NCBI GenBank assembly: GCA_905250075.1
Contig: CAJNOP010000057.1
Coordinates: 487,103-551,102 of the forward strand
Reading direction: 5' to 3'
Length of the DNA: 64,000 nucleotides
Source: Rotaria sp. Silwood1
Taxonomy: Eukaryota > Rotifera > Eurotatoria > Philodinida > Philodinidae
Position numbers and translations under genes: made by a program. The notes under the pieces are model-generated. The model did not search any database, was not told where the DNA came from, and was given only the letters and a program-made list of their open reading frames with translations. Positions 13,301-26,146 of this stretch are shown piece by piece. The first letter of the stretch is position 1, and the number at the start of each line of letters is the position of its first letter.

Positions 13301-14070
13301 ATGTATTTATATCAAGTACAACAGGTTGTGTTAAAATAGGTGATCTTGGTTTAGCAACATTTAAAACACAAACATTTGCTAAGAGTATGCGTGGTACAAT
13401 GGAATTTATGGCACCAGAAATGTTCGATGAAAAATATGATGAACTTGTTGATATATATTCATTCGGTTTATGTATGTTAGAAATGATGACAGGTGAATAT
13501 CCATATATTGAATGTAAAGGACCAACAGCTGTTATAAAACGTGTTACAGCTGGTTTAAAACCTGATTGCTATTATAAAGTTGAAAGTGAAGATGTACGAG
13601 AAGTTATTGATTGTTGTATACGTACAAAAAAAGAAGAACGTTTACCTGTACATGAATTATTACAACATTCTTTTTTTCTTGATGATAATAGTTTACGTAT
13701 TGATCTTGTACGAGATTCATCAAATGATTCATTAGTTATGACTACACAAGATAAAATTGATTTAAAATTAAAAATTGTCGATAAAGCTAAACGTAAAGCT
13801 TTATTTGCCGAAAATAAAGTATCATCAACAGCTTTTGAAGCTATACGTTTTTCATATGATTTAAATTCTGATACACCTGAAAAAATAGCTGATGAACTTA
13901 TTGCAAAAGATTATATATTCGAAGATGATAAAAAATTTGTCATACAATCAATTAAAGATCGTATACGAGCATTAAATTATGAAATACTTGATCGACAAGC
14001 CGGTGTTTTTACTGGTCATGGAAAACCAATTATTAACCAAACATCACAAGCATCAATCACTATACAATCG

Positions 14071-14138
<68 letters not shown>

Positions 14139-15829
14139 GCAACAACAACAACAGCAACAAACAACACAGTTAATACCTATACCTCCAACGACAACGTTTA
14201 CTGCTGTTGCTACAGCAACACCTACAATTATTCAACAAACAACAGCTGAACAACAACAAGTAGTTAAACCAGCAGCAGAAGCTCCATCAGTTAAACCAAC
14301 TGTAGCAACAGACCCAATACCAATTGCTCAAGCACCTGAACTTAGCCCAAATATACCTGGTTCGGCAGGTAGTCTTGAAGTACTGGAAGCAGCATTGAAA
14401 AAAACGTTCAATAAAATGAATCCCTCTCAAGGTACTAATACAACATCGGCTGTTGTTAATGATACAAGTGAACCATTAACATCGTTGACCAATCAAGATG
14501 ATTCTTTGATACCAAAATCAGCAAGTAATACTACTGTTATTGTTGAACAACAACAACAGCACACAGAAGAACTTGGACTACCCAGTGCTAGTGAGCCCTC
14601 GACAAGTAAATAACTTAAATATTAAAAATTTTGATTATTGTATAATTATTTTTTCTTAGGTGTTTTACAATCTTCTATTCTACCTACGTCACAAACTCAA
14701 TCTCAACCCACCACAGCATTAATAAATCAACAACCACCAATCTTACAAAATTCTCATATTTTAACTCATTCTTCTCCAAATTTTTCTTATTCGGCAATGC
14801 CTCCTTCTCAGCCCATTAATACTGCCATTCCAAATGATACTAATAAACAAATCATATCTCCCACTCCTCCTCCTCCTCCTTCTCTTCCTGTTCTGCCCCC
14901 TTCTTCTTCTTCTACTTCAACGACGACGGAGACTATTGAAAATAGTCACACGTCTATATCACCTTCTCCGACACCTTTATCTGTTCCATATACAGGTGAA
15001 GCAGTACAATCATCGATTGCGTCAGATACTCAACCACAAGTAAGATCACAAAAATTCGAATAAAATTAATTGATTTTGTTGTTTTCTCTTTTTAATCATT
15101 TAGATATCGGGTAGTTTACAACAGCTTGAAGTTCTTCTTATGAATACATTTAAAAAACCAACTAAACCAACTGGTACTGCTCATAGTAGTGACGGTGAAA
15201 CGACAAATTCTAATATTCCAGCAACATCATCTATATCAGCAACAAATAATGATGATAAAAATGAAATTGAATCAATAACAAATGAATTATCTATAACAAT
15301 CGATGATAAAAATCGTAAATCTATTGATATATTTAAAAACGCAAATTTAATTCCTCAACAAACAGTTACAATTCCACAAGTATTAAATGAATCAACACAT
15401 TTTGATCCTTTAATATCGACAGATAATGGTAATTTACAAGATTTAGAAACACTTCTTCAGAGTACATTTCAAAAATCTCCTATTATCAATAATGATAATA
15501 TAGGTACATTATCAACACAAATCTCGACAACAAGTGATGATATATCTGATTTAAAATCTGCGATTATGAGTTTCAGTACAACATTATTAAATAAAATGAA
15601 TATAATTGAAACAAAAATTGATGATCATTGTTCTCAAACAAAAAAAACTAATCATATATTAACAAATACAATATTACCATCATTACTTGATTTAACTGAT
15701 ATTATTGAAGAAATATCATCATCTAATCTCGATATACGTGCAAGAACTAAACTTGAAAATATTCAAACACGTATACGTACCACACAACAACAACAACAAA
15801 CTGAAATGAAAAATTTAATGGATATTTAA
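10383..15829 (+). CDS. WNK: WNK (with-no-lysine) serine/threonine kinase
   Basis: Seven exons: 10383-10790, 11095-12132, 12687-12833, 12907-13088, 13161-14605, 14660-15039, 15104-15829. They give 1441 aa. Residues 1-495 are low-complexity Ser/Asn/Thr. The kinase domain spans about 498-770. The beta-3 lysine is replaced by Cys528 (VAWCELQ) and the ATP-contacting lysine sits in the glycine loop (GRGAFK, Lys511): the WNK hallmark. HRDLKCDN starts at 632 and DLGLAT at 653. The activation loop reads [14 protein letters not shown], with Ser667 at the usual phosphosite but Met in place of the common Pro of GTPEF. An OSR1_C-like autoinhibitory domain follows (about 785-880), then a polyglutamine tract and a long disordered tail. 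WNKs sense chloride and osmotic state and activate SPAK/OSR1 kinases that control cation-chloride cotransporters. Family assignment is firm; the tail's role is unknown. Confidence 0.95.
14068..14163 (+). repeat. CAG/CAA tract encoding polyglutamine in WNK
   Basis: In-frame mix of CAG and CAA codons coding for about 31 consecutive glutamines after the OSR1_C-like domain of WNK. CAA interruptions make it less prone to slippage than a pure CAG run. Shorter Gln runs follow. Confidence 0.95.
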
Positions 15830-17369
15830 TTTTTCATTTTGTTGTTTTTCTTCTTTTATTTCAAATAAGTGTGTTTGCATTTTTTTCTTTCTATCTTTCT
15901 TTTTTTTGCCTCCAAATTCACATGTACAGTTTCTTTCTTTTTCTTTCTTATTATTCTTTATCTTTATTCTACAATCATTGTCATTAATTAGACATATATG
16001 TGCGTATGAGGATCAATGATAAAATTAAAAAAAAAAAAAGAAAAGAAATATAGAAAAAAAGAAAGAGCACAATTTCATATGTAAAAATGATTATTTCTTT
16101 TCAAATAAATATCTCATTATGTCGATGATTATTAAAGGAAATTATTTTTGTTTTGTTACTAACAAATGTATGAATCAGTTTTTACTGATGAAAAATATAT
16201 TCTCGGTGGGTTCACAGTTTTCAAATAAAATGTTTCTTCATTTTCAATCGATTAATATGGTCATCAGAAACGGTAAAGTGTTGATTGTAAGTCAGAAAAA
16301 GGCATGAAAATAAAGTTTTGACTGAAATACTTGCACTAATAGATCTACAGGCAGACAATGAGACTGTATCCCATCTGAAATTATTCTCATGGTGTTTTTC
16401 AGCAATTTTTCGTATTTCTAGCGTAGAAATGTTCTTTTTGTGTGGATCTCATTTCCTTTCGATTGACTACATTAGTACTTAGAAAACAGACATTTTTCTC
16501 AGCAGCTGATGCCTGCTGTTGCATGTGTTCTATAAATAATTTTTTGCACAGCATAACGAGAGAGACTAGGCTCTCTACAACGTACGTAAAGAATCAAAGT
16601 TCTCGGAATAAACCTCCAGAAAGGATTCCGTATATATTATGTGTGTGAAAAATCAAGAGTTTGTATAACATGTCACTTTTCCTTCTGTCAAAACTCTCAT
16701 TGTTGATAAGTGTCTTGCGGTAAATGAATAATTAGGATATCATTTCATAGAGAAATGTTTACTCTGTTTTTAATGTGTTTGGACTTAGATCTATTTTTGT
16801 CCCATGAGTTTTTTTGCCCTTTGAAACGAGTCCAACTTTTTCTTTCAAGCCTTCCATTGATTCGCTTCTAACTCCAAAAATATGAAATCTTACAAAAACT
16901 TCAAACCTACAAGTTGTCGAAAGAGTACAACATTTTGATTTTACCCTGACATTTGAAAATTTCTGCTATCGCTCTGAATATTTGATCACAAAACTTTCGA
17001 CATATCTGTAATGAGAATGAAAGTCTTCAAAGAATATATTTCATTAAAACTCTTCTTGACATATGACTTGTTTAAATCAATTTCACAATTATAATATATG
17101 GACTTTTTTTTGTGAACGATTATCGGATCTATCTGTCAACAAAAAATGAATAATGAAATTATTTGTTTCAGTAACAAATAATTATAACATCTCGATCTTT
17201 TCTTCATCTAAACAAATGTTTCAGATTTTTAAACGTGGTTGTATTAATTTTTAATTAAAAAAGACGGATAATCATTATGCTCTAAAACTTTTAAAAGACA
17301 ATTAAAATTCAAGTTTTATTCCTTATGAACAAATGAAATTAATATATTGATTATTACTTGAGCAAACAA
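15830..17369. other. WNK 3' region and intergenic DNA
   Basis: T-rich 3' flank with AATAAA-like hexamers near 16105 and 16311 that could serve WNK polyadenylation. The ORFs at 16119-16307 and 16442-16648 lack support. Nothing else recognisable. Confidence 0.45.
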
Positions 17370-17701
17370 CTATTGTATAGAAATGTTGAGAAAAATTTTT
17401 GTCTATATGCTGTAATAGTAAAACTGGTGCTTCGAATAACTTCAACTTTGCATCATGCTTCAACTAATATCATTATAATAAAATTTATAATATGAGCCGT
17501 TTTTTATAATATGTGAAGATAATGCTGAAAGTTATTTTATCGAAAAAACACAGGTGGATACATATTGAATAATTTTTGACAAAACCAAGGTAGAGAAGCA
17601 CGATTTTCTCTTTTAGAAAGAAATGGCGATGTATTGAATCGCATTTTATATGAATTTTCAATTATCAGATGGAAACCTGAACGTCTACACAAAATTAAAA
17701 G
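17370..17701. mobile_element. Decayed arm related to the foldback element at 34347-35257
   Basis: The stretch around 17460-17485 (CAACTAATATCATTATAATA) nearly matches 34467-34500 of the mariner-like palindrome. Further similarity follows around AGAAGCACG...GATGTATTGAATCG. No second arm is evident, so this looks like a truncated, diverged relative. Its right side abuts the hAT-type MITE at 17710. Confidence 0.45.
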
Positions 17702-17709
17702 ATTTGTCC

Positions 17710-18057
17710 TAGGGGTGCCGGCTTAGCATTAGCATTGCATTAATTAATGCTAATTTTAATACTTTTGTATTAGAATTAAAAAATTAATTTAATGCTCTGG
17801 TATTAGGGTTAAAAAAATAATTTAATACTTTGGCATTAGCATTAAATTAAAATTAGTATTAAATTAGTATTACTTAATGCTGATACCTAAGAAAAAAGTA
17901 TTAACTAATGCTAATTTAATACTAATTTTAATTCAATGCTAATGCCAAAGTATTAAATTATTTTTTCAACACTAATACCAGAGCATTAAGTTAATTTTTT
18001 AATTTTAATACAAAGTATTAGCATTTTCCTAATACTAATGCTAAGCCGGCACCCCTA
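17710..18057. mobile_element. hAT-type foldback MITE with 8-bp target duplication
   Basis: A 348-bp element bounded by TAGGGGTGCCGGCTTAGCAT and its inverse. Nearly the whole sequence is one imperfect palindrome built from variants of an (A/T)-rich unit with TAATGC and ATTAGCATT. It is flanked by a perfect 8-bp duplication, ATTTGTCC (17702-17709 and 18058-18065). An 8-bp duplication plus short TIRs beginning TAGGGGTG fits a non-autonomous hAT transposon. The intact duplication suggests a fairly recent insertion. It is non-coding. Confidence 0.88.
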
Positions 18058-18065
18058 ATTTGTCC

Positions 18066-19543
18066 ATTAGGAACATATCAGCTAGAAGACTGTCAAAGGA
18101 CAAGTGAAATTTGATGTAGTACATCATAATATGTTAAAACATGTATATGTTAATTCTATACCCTCACAGCAATGGTATAAACCGTCTCGTCGGAACCATA
18201 AACAGACTTGTTTAAAGGAAGGAAGAGTGTTTGGTATGATTTTAATAATTTGATTTTGTCTTCAATGTTGTATTTCAAGAAAAAGAATAAACAAAATATT
18301 AATCGAAGTTAAGAACTCTTCTTAGAAAACTCGATTTTCGCCAAAAAAAAAATCGATTTTTGAAATAAACATATGACTTGAGTTGTCTAATTTACAAATT
18401 TATAAAAATAGTGTTGATTTTCGAACTTTTTTCAGAGATTTTATCGATAATCTTTGAAATGATCTCAAACAAACGATGATATCTAGAGTAATTCGTCAAT
18501 TTTTCTTGTAGTGTTAGATTTGCAAAATAAACAAATATTTTTCAGAGATGATCAAATCTTGTGCATTTTAAAAACACACTTTTGAGATCTAAAATGACAT
18601 GAGGATGTCAATGTAGATCCTCTTTTCATGTATACTACAAACCCTCAAAATAGATATTTTATATAAAATAAAATAGCATATTTCTCATGATTTACTAGTA
18701 AAACTTAACTATCAATATTAGTTTTAAGAAATCGTAAGACAACAAGCGAATTGAAAAAATTAATTTTTTACTTTTGGGTCTTCCTTTTGTTGTTGAATCG
18801 TATAACAAATATGAAGGTAATGGCAGGTAGCATCATCTATTGTAATGCCTCTCCTACGAGGATAGTCTAATGCACATAGATAGGTGCTTCGATTGACATG
18901 TAATATAATTACACTTCACCTCCATTTTAACTCAATAATAGGAAGACTATCTAAATAAACAATAAATTCTTTTGCGTCGTTCTATAATGATCAAAATGCA
19001 GACTAACTTTCCTCGATATACTTCATTCCAAGCAGCTGTGTTGTTTTTAATCGATAGATATATGCTTAGTGCTTTAGATGAGCGAAAATAATTTTATAAG
19101 TAATCTTCAATGCAAGATAACTCCTGAATTTTATAGATTTTTCATATTCTGATGGTTCGATAAATGACTCATATTAAAAAACTAAAATAACACATCTCTT
19201 CATTCAAAGTGGTAAGAAGTTTTCTTTCAAATGAAAGTAATTCAAACTCTATCACTTAGTCACTAAAAAATCACCTCAATGGTAAAGTATGTACTTGTTG
19301 AAATTAGATTTTTGAGAGAGACTCTTAGTAGCAGTGTTATTTTGAAGACATAAAACGCATTATTGACATAACTAAAATAACATATTATAATCATCATTGA
19401 ATAATTATTATATGTTTAATGGAATTTTGACTATTCTTTGGTTTTTGATGATATGAGAATGATTTTATCACAAGAATTTTTACACAAAAAGAAAAAAATA
19501 ATAAATAGATATGTATCAGAAATTTAATCTTTGAGAATACTAA
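18066..19543. other. Intergenic between the MITE and RNase H1 3' end
   Basis: AT-rich, no supported exon. The last 100 bases probably contain the RNase H1 3' UTR. Confidence 0.45.
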
Positions 19544-21369
19544 TTATTTTCGAGCACCGGCTTTAGCCAAACGATCAGCTTCATCATTTCCTTTGTTTGA
19601 TGAATGACCAGGTACATATGTCTGAATATGAACAAGAAATAATAATTGATTTCTATTTTATATAAAAATTTTTATTCGAAATACCCATTTAATTTTAAGT
19701 CTTTGTTGAAGTTCATCAATTTTCACCATTAAATCTTTATTCATAACCGGTTTTGAATCAGTTTTTTTAATCCAATTTGATTTTTTCCATCCTTGAATCC
19801 ATTCAGTAGCAGCTAAATTATTCAGATAAATTTAATTATTTGAATATAAATATGTTCTTTTTTTCTTTTTACATACATTGTATGGTATATTTACTATCCG
19901 TACGAATTTCTAAATGGGTTATACTATTTGATAAAGCTACTTCCATGGCACTAATTGCTGCCTAAAATAAAAATAAAAATGTAGAAAAGATTTTTTTTTT
20001 TTACACTTTATCCTCATACTGTCAATTCAGCTCGTTGATTGGTTTGATCTCCTTGTAAGCGTTCACTAATATTCCTATAAAAATATTTTTGTATAAAAAA
20101 TTGGTTAATACAATAAATTTGAAAATGAATACGAGATTGATTTTTTTTTGTCTCGAATATATTGATATTTATGAAAATCAATTACAATTTTCTATGCACT
20201 CACCATGGATGATCATCATCCCAATAAACTCCATAACCACCTTTTGATCCTGAACGACCATTACCAAAACAACAACCATCCGAATAGACAATTGTATATT
20301 CTCCTTTAGCTAATAATAATAGTGAATAAATAAATCAAGTCATCTTTCTTGTTTTTTTTTTCTATTACCCTGATCATTATTAGTATCTGACATTGTTAAT
20401 TTTTCATAAGATGAAACCATTGATATTGACGAACATTCTTGAATAGTGTCTTTTATTAAATTAATTGGAGTATTATTTGATATTTTAGATTTTGATGTAG
20501 GATATTTTGTTTTAAAATTTCTTTGTATTTTTACTTTACCATCTAAATAATCTTGAGCATCGGAATGTTTATCAAATTTTCTATATTCCGCTAAAAAATA
20601 AATCATTTCGAATAATTCTTTTTTCTACGTTCATATATCTAACCTCCAGTAAATCGATTAACTTGTTCCTTACATTCATCCCTAAATAAAAAAAAAAAAT
20701 TAATCATCATTAACGAAATAGAACAGTTTTGTGAAACACGATGTAGTTAGAGTTTTGAAGTATCGAAGTAGAAATTTAGTTTCTCATGTGTTAACTCAGT
20801 GAAAAATAATGTACAGACTATTTTTATGTAGTCATATCGAAGAATCATTAGATACTGAATTTGTCTGATTTAAATCAGTTAAATTATAATTTATTGTAAT
20901 GAACTGACAGGAACTGCATTGGAACCACATAATGACACTAATAAACGAAAGGAAACATACTGTCAAGAAAAAAAAAACATTCTCTATGCTGGACCTTAAC
21001 TGTACGATTAAATTTTAAGCAAAAAATAAACAAAAATATAAAACTTCAAGGGCTATCTTTCGATGAAAAAAAAACGTATTTCAATCAAATGAAAAGTAGC
21101 GGGGAGATATTAAAAAATAGAAGCAGACTAATTTATTCTGCGGCACGTATTGTGTGAATCACTTCCTTATTTCATATGGAGAGGATGTTGAAGAAATGTG
21201 TTTTAAAATAGATAGAATAAAGTAATCTCCTGTTATTATCAACAGGAGCTACATCGTATTTCACATTCTAATCCCGTAGGGATTGCACTAACAATTTTTT
21301 TTTGTTTTCTACTAACCAAGTTTTATAGATGCCGGGTTTTCTGCCCTGACGTACAACGTAGTAGGGCAT
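19544..21369 (-). CDS. RNASEH1: Ribonuclease H1
   Basis: Eight minus-strand exons: 21317-21369, 20644-20681, 20369-20590, 20204-20309, 20020-20074, 19877-19961, 19685-19812, 19544-19621. They give 254 aa. The N-terminus is a hybrid-binding domain (MPYYVVRQGRKPGIYKTW, then DECKEQVNRFTGAEYRKF) that grips RNA/DNA duplexes. A polar linker leads to the catalytic domain. The acidic residues of the DEDD site are in VYSDGCCFGNGR, QRAELTA, IRTDSKY and GNDEADRLA, with the flexible-loop His in VPGHS. The enzyme cuts RNA in R-loops and in nuclear and mitochondrial replication intermediates. Length is near that of other animal RNase H1 proteins. No obvious mitochondrial presequence precedes the first Met. 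The 5' end faces GGNBP2 across 251 bp. Confidence 0.93.
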
Positions 21370-21620
21370 TTGTCGAAGAATAAATGATAAATACACTTTC
21401 AATTATTAGATTTTTTTCCCAATATAACCAGTGTCGCCAAACAGCTGAGTATAATAGTCGACAGAAAGAAACGAACGAAAAAAAAAAAAAAAAAAAAAAA
21501 CAACAAATTCTACTGACGTATGTATAGAGTGTCAAGAGAAGGCCACATGGTTGCATTTATCCAATCATATATTTTTGTATATTATTCTACAGAATAAATA
21601 TATAATTTTTTAGATGATCA
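21370..21620. promoter_or_regulatory. Probable bidirectional promoter of RNASEH1 and GGNBP2
   Basis: The 251 bp between two divergent start codons contain a 22-base A-run near 21479-21500 and no further gene. Short head-to-head spacing suggests a shared promoter. This is inference from layout only. Confidence 0.5.
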
Positions 21621-24600
21621 ATGCATAGCTGTGATCTAAGTACCTGTATGTCATCAATAAAACCTACGGCTCGACTTGTAGCTGTCTGTCAAAAAGAACA
21701 AGTGTCATCGTTTGATAAACGTCAAATACCAATTAATATTGATGAAAATCTTATTGTAAGTCTTTTTCTTTGATTTAATATAAAAAGAAAACGAAATTCA
21801 TTTAATTTTATTTTTTTTAATTAGATGAAACTTCAAGTTGATGATTCCTGCATAAAGTGTGATCATCATTGTTGTAATAAGAAAGTCAAAAATTATGAAA
21901 CATTTATTAATGGATATAAAAAATTAACTTTGGATGAATTAAATGATGCTCTATGTGTACCTAGTACTCAAATAAAAGAATATATTCTTCATAGTGTACC
22001 TTGTATTGGTTGTCGAACAAGGTTTGATTCAAAAATTTTCTATTTTTAAAATAAATTAATTTTATTATATTTCTTATTAGTATTGAAAATTTTATAAAAT
22101 CTCTAATAGAACATCATCATTCAGGACTTGAACCACTTGTTATGAATGAAAAAGGATCAATAACTCTAACAAAAATTTATAGTTCTAATCCAGATAATAT
22201 TTATTCATTATTCTATATTCATGGGTATAAAGAAAAAGAAGAAGACGAAGATTAAATTGAATTAATTATAATTTCTTTTTTGGTATAGATCGAAATTAAC
22301 TTCATTTATTGAAAGTATTCCAAAATCGAAAAAGAATCGTCGATGTATTATACATTCATTAGATAAATCGAAATCAATTAAGTAAAAAAAAAGAAAAATT
22401 GATTTAAGCAAAGAAATTTTTTCTATATATTTTTATTTCTAGTGATTGGGAAATCGTTTGGGATGCAATGAATGATGAATGTCGGGATACAGTTACATTA
22501 GTCGAAGCTGATTGTTTGCTTGATACACTTGAAAATTATCTACATAAACATAAGTATGATTTAAATAGAAAATTGAATATTCATTGTTTTTATTGATATT
22601 ATATGTTTATAAATAGATTTTGTTCGGAATGTAAACTTAAAGTATTAGAAGCATATGATATTTTATTGGATAATACAGATAATAAACATCGAGATAAAAA
22701 AGGATATTGTCCAGCTTTATATGAAGGTAAAATAATTGATTATTGTATTATTTTATAAAGTTTTTGTAACAAATTAACAGAAGAACTTCATTAAAGAAAT
22801 TCGAACATGCATATCTGATTCAAATATGACTAAATTAAAATCATTTCTTCTGTAATCGTACTTTGTATAGAGAGTTAGAATTGAATAATTTAAAGATCAA
22901 TCAAACATAAGACATTGAAGTCAATTATATGTCTATCTTTTATGAATTTTTCAGTGTTTCATCAACATTACATATAGTGAAATTTGTATTCTTTAATAAT
23001 ATCTTTTGTATTGATCATAGAACATTTAGGCATTCATTATGAACTTTCAAAAATCTTCCTATTTCGGAGTTTTAAGTTTAAAAACATTGAAAATAGTAAT
23101 ATCATTAACTAAAATTTCTAAATGATGAATTCAACTTGTACAAAACGAATATGATTTTCATTTAAAATATTCAAAGTAAAAAGGGTTCACGTCGATGGGC
23201 TTCTTCTGTAGTTGACCTTTGATCGTTTTACTACAATTTGCCATCCAATATTAAGGTTCTGACATTTTTAGTCGAAAAAGAATGTCTTATTTTGTTTTGT
23301 GGAAATTCGATACCTCAACAAAAGAAAAAAAAACATTCTTTTTGACTTAAATCATCAGAATATTTTATTTGTTTTTCAAAATAATTTGTTTATTTCTAGG
23401 ATTACGATCATGTACTAATGATAAACACATTCATATTGATTCTAATAAAGTATTTATTGGTAATTTAATTGCACGAGCAGAATCTGAAATTCAAGATAGT
23501 CGACGCGAACGTCATGCTAAAACATTAGATATAGCACAAGAAGAAATTTTAACTTGTATTGGAATTTATTTATTTGAACGATTTGATAAAATCTATCGTA
23601 CAATGCGATCAGAAGAACAAACATGGCAATTATTATTTTATATTAGTATTGATTGTTTAAGATTAAGTAAATATTTTAATGAATAATACTTTGTTTTTGT
23701 TATATTGTTTAAAAAATCAAATATATATTAATTTAGATTTTGAAAAAGCTCTTGATCGTAAACAAGATTTTAGTATGACATTACAAATTTTATGTGAACA
23801 ATTTCGTGAAGTTGATGAAATAAAAATACAAAAAAAACAACAAAAACGATCCAAACGTAAAGCTCGTCGTCAAATAAAAATGAATGAAAATAATGAAGTT
23901 TGTATTTTTTTTTTGTTTTTGAAAACTAAATGAATTCTTTGTCATTTTTTGACTAACAAATAATTTTAGGTTAAACCAAATAAAATAACAAAAAAAATTG
24001 ATGAAAAAAAAATTTTATGTACAAATTCTAATGATAATAAACAAGAAATAGTAACACGTCGTCGAACAAGCAGTTGTTGTTCTTGTTTATGTCATTATTG
24101 TGATGAACGATCAAAATCTCTATCAATTAGTCATACAACAATACCATTAATATCATTAGTGAAATCACAATCATGTCCATCATCATTACTTTTTACATCT
24201 GAATGTGTAGAAAAATCATCACATCAAGTTATTAATGGACAAACTATACCATTATCAAGTTCACTTGAAACTCTTCTTTCATCTGTTTCAACAAGGGAAT
24301 GTGTTTGTCATGATAGAAATTTAGGTAAATAAAATTAATTTTTTGTTTTATTTTTTTTTTCCTTTTTTTTTGAATAAAATTTTTATTACTTTTCTTTTTA
24401 AAGAAAAACAACAAGTGTCGTGTGATGAATGTCCAACATCATCATCGATATCATGTATTCGTTGTTCTAGTACACGAACTGATCTTGGTTATTCTTCAGG
24501 TAAATTCGTATACATAATATTATCGATAATATCAGTCATTGATGAATGTTTCGATGAGATTAAGAAAGTTTTAAAGGAAAGGTTTGTTAAGTGATTTTTC

Positions 24601-26146
24601 ACTTCTTTTTTTTTTTAATCTATGACGAGCTTCTAACCATAATTAGCATGAGACCGATCAGTTTTTTTTTTGAAGGACTAAGACTAACCTATTTTGCTCG
24701 TTTTTAATAATTTCTATGGTTTTAATAATAATAAAAAAATCATTCATCGTAAGATGAGAACCTTGGTTCATGCTATCTGACATAATAAGAAAAAAAAACT
24801 AGCGAACATATTTGTAGATCCCAATTCGTAGATTTTCTTTTTGTTTTATCGTTTAACTATGCGAGTTATTGTTATTTACATACCACAATGGACATGTAAA
24901 TATTTTTTCTTCAATTTTAGGGCAAGATGAAACTTGTTCATTTAGTCCTTGTGAATGTTCATTGACATGTGATGGATGTTTAACTGAACGTAAGAATTTT
25001 GATTTTTCAATAATTATTATAAATAAAAATCAATTTTTGTTCTTTTTTTTTTGTTTTTGAAGTATCACATTGTTGTCCAGTACATGAAGAGGATGAGAAT
25101 AGTGATGAACATGGTGAATCTGTTTCACCTTGTAATTCTGTTTTGTCCAGTCGTATCTGTAGTCATAATTGTTGTATTCATAATGCATTAATAGGTAAAA
25201 ATTTATATTTATGATTAATTTATTAAAAAAGAATATTCATTTTTCTAGATGCTAAAAAAACAATTGAATTATGTGATACTACGAGAAAACATATCCTTAA
25301 AGTAATTAGATATTTAGAATTTTTTGCATTTTCTAATATAGATTTCTGTGCACATACTCTACCAAAAATGATCAATATCGAGTTCTACTGCAAGTTTCTT
25401 TTGATCGAATCCATGACGTTTTCTTTATATTTTAATAAATAATTAGAACATTTTTGATGATCGTTCTGTATTTAAGAGATGTATTCATTTCTTAGAAGAT
25501 TTTGTTCTTCGAATTCTCTGCACGTCTTTTTCTGAGGTTTATTAGCAAGCTTTTCTTATAGTTTGAACTTAATTCATTGAACTATGATTGAGTTACGGAT
25601 AGACTTTCTCTTTGATTAATAATTACAGTATGATTCACAAAGTTCTTTTTCAGAGTTATGAAATTCAACAAAATAATAAGTACTATCCAATAGTATTCAT
25701 CATAATTCTCTTTATTACTGTAGCAATCGAGATACGGCTTAACCTCTGATTGACATTCTTGATGAAATATGCGCACAAAAATTTTTAAACTTTCACCACA
25801 AATAGTAGTTGAGGTCGGACGGGTTAAAGACTTCTGTTCACTATTATATATATAAATGTTTTATTATAGGTACAATTATCTCAACAATATCCATTCTTTC
25901 ATATGGATCTGAAGCAAACTTGGGTAAAATTTAATATTTTAGTTAATCGATTCAAGACTTTGTTTCGGTTTTTTTTAGGATGAAAATCCATCAACGGATA
26001 TGGAAAGTCAACTATTTATATCCGACGATGATCTTCGTCAATTTTTAATGCTCAATAAAAATTTTGATGTAGAACGTTCGCAATTACGAGATATTTTCAA
26101 GTTAAAATTTCAAGCATGGAAACAACGTCTACCATATAAAGCTTAA
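21621..26146 (+). CDS. GGNBP2: Gametogenetin-binding protein 2 homologue
   Basis: Fifteen exons: 21621-21755, 21825-22021, 22081-22224, 22289-22381, 22443-22553, 22617-22726, 23400-23666, 23737-23897, 23970-24324, 24404-24499, 24921-24989, 25063-25194, 25249-25301, 25870-25923, 25979-26146. They give 714 aa, close to the vertebrate protein. Diagnostic stretches run in family order: ARLVAVCQKEQ, SVPCIGCRTS, FYIHGSKLTSFIESIPKSKK, KGYCPALYEGLRSC, RRERHAKTLDIAQEEILTC and EEQTWQLLFYISIDCLRL. A Lys/Arg-rich nuclear-type segment (KKQQKRSKRKARRQIK), Cys-rich segments and a conserved C-terminus (ISDDDLRQFL...FKLKFQAWKQRL) follow. The vertebrate protein is a zinc-finger-like factor linked to gametogenesis and transcriptional control; its biochemical role is poorly defined. 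Three introns are long (22727-23399, 24500-24920, 25302-25869). Homology is strong; function here is inferred. Confidence 0.93.

Noticed and set aside
21323-21556. 77-codon minus-strand ORF
   Set aside because: It runs over the first RNase H1 exon in another frame; the real start is the ATG at 21369.
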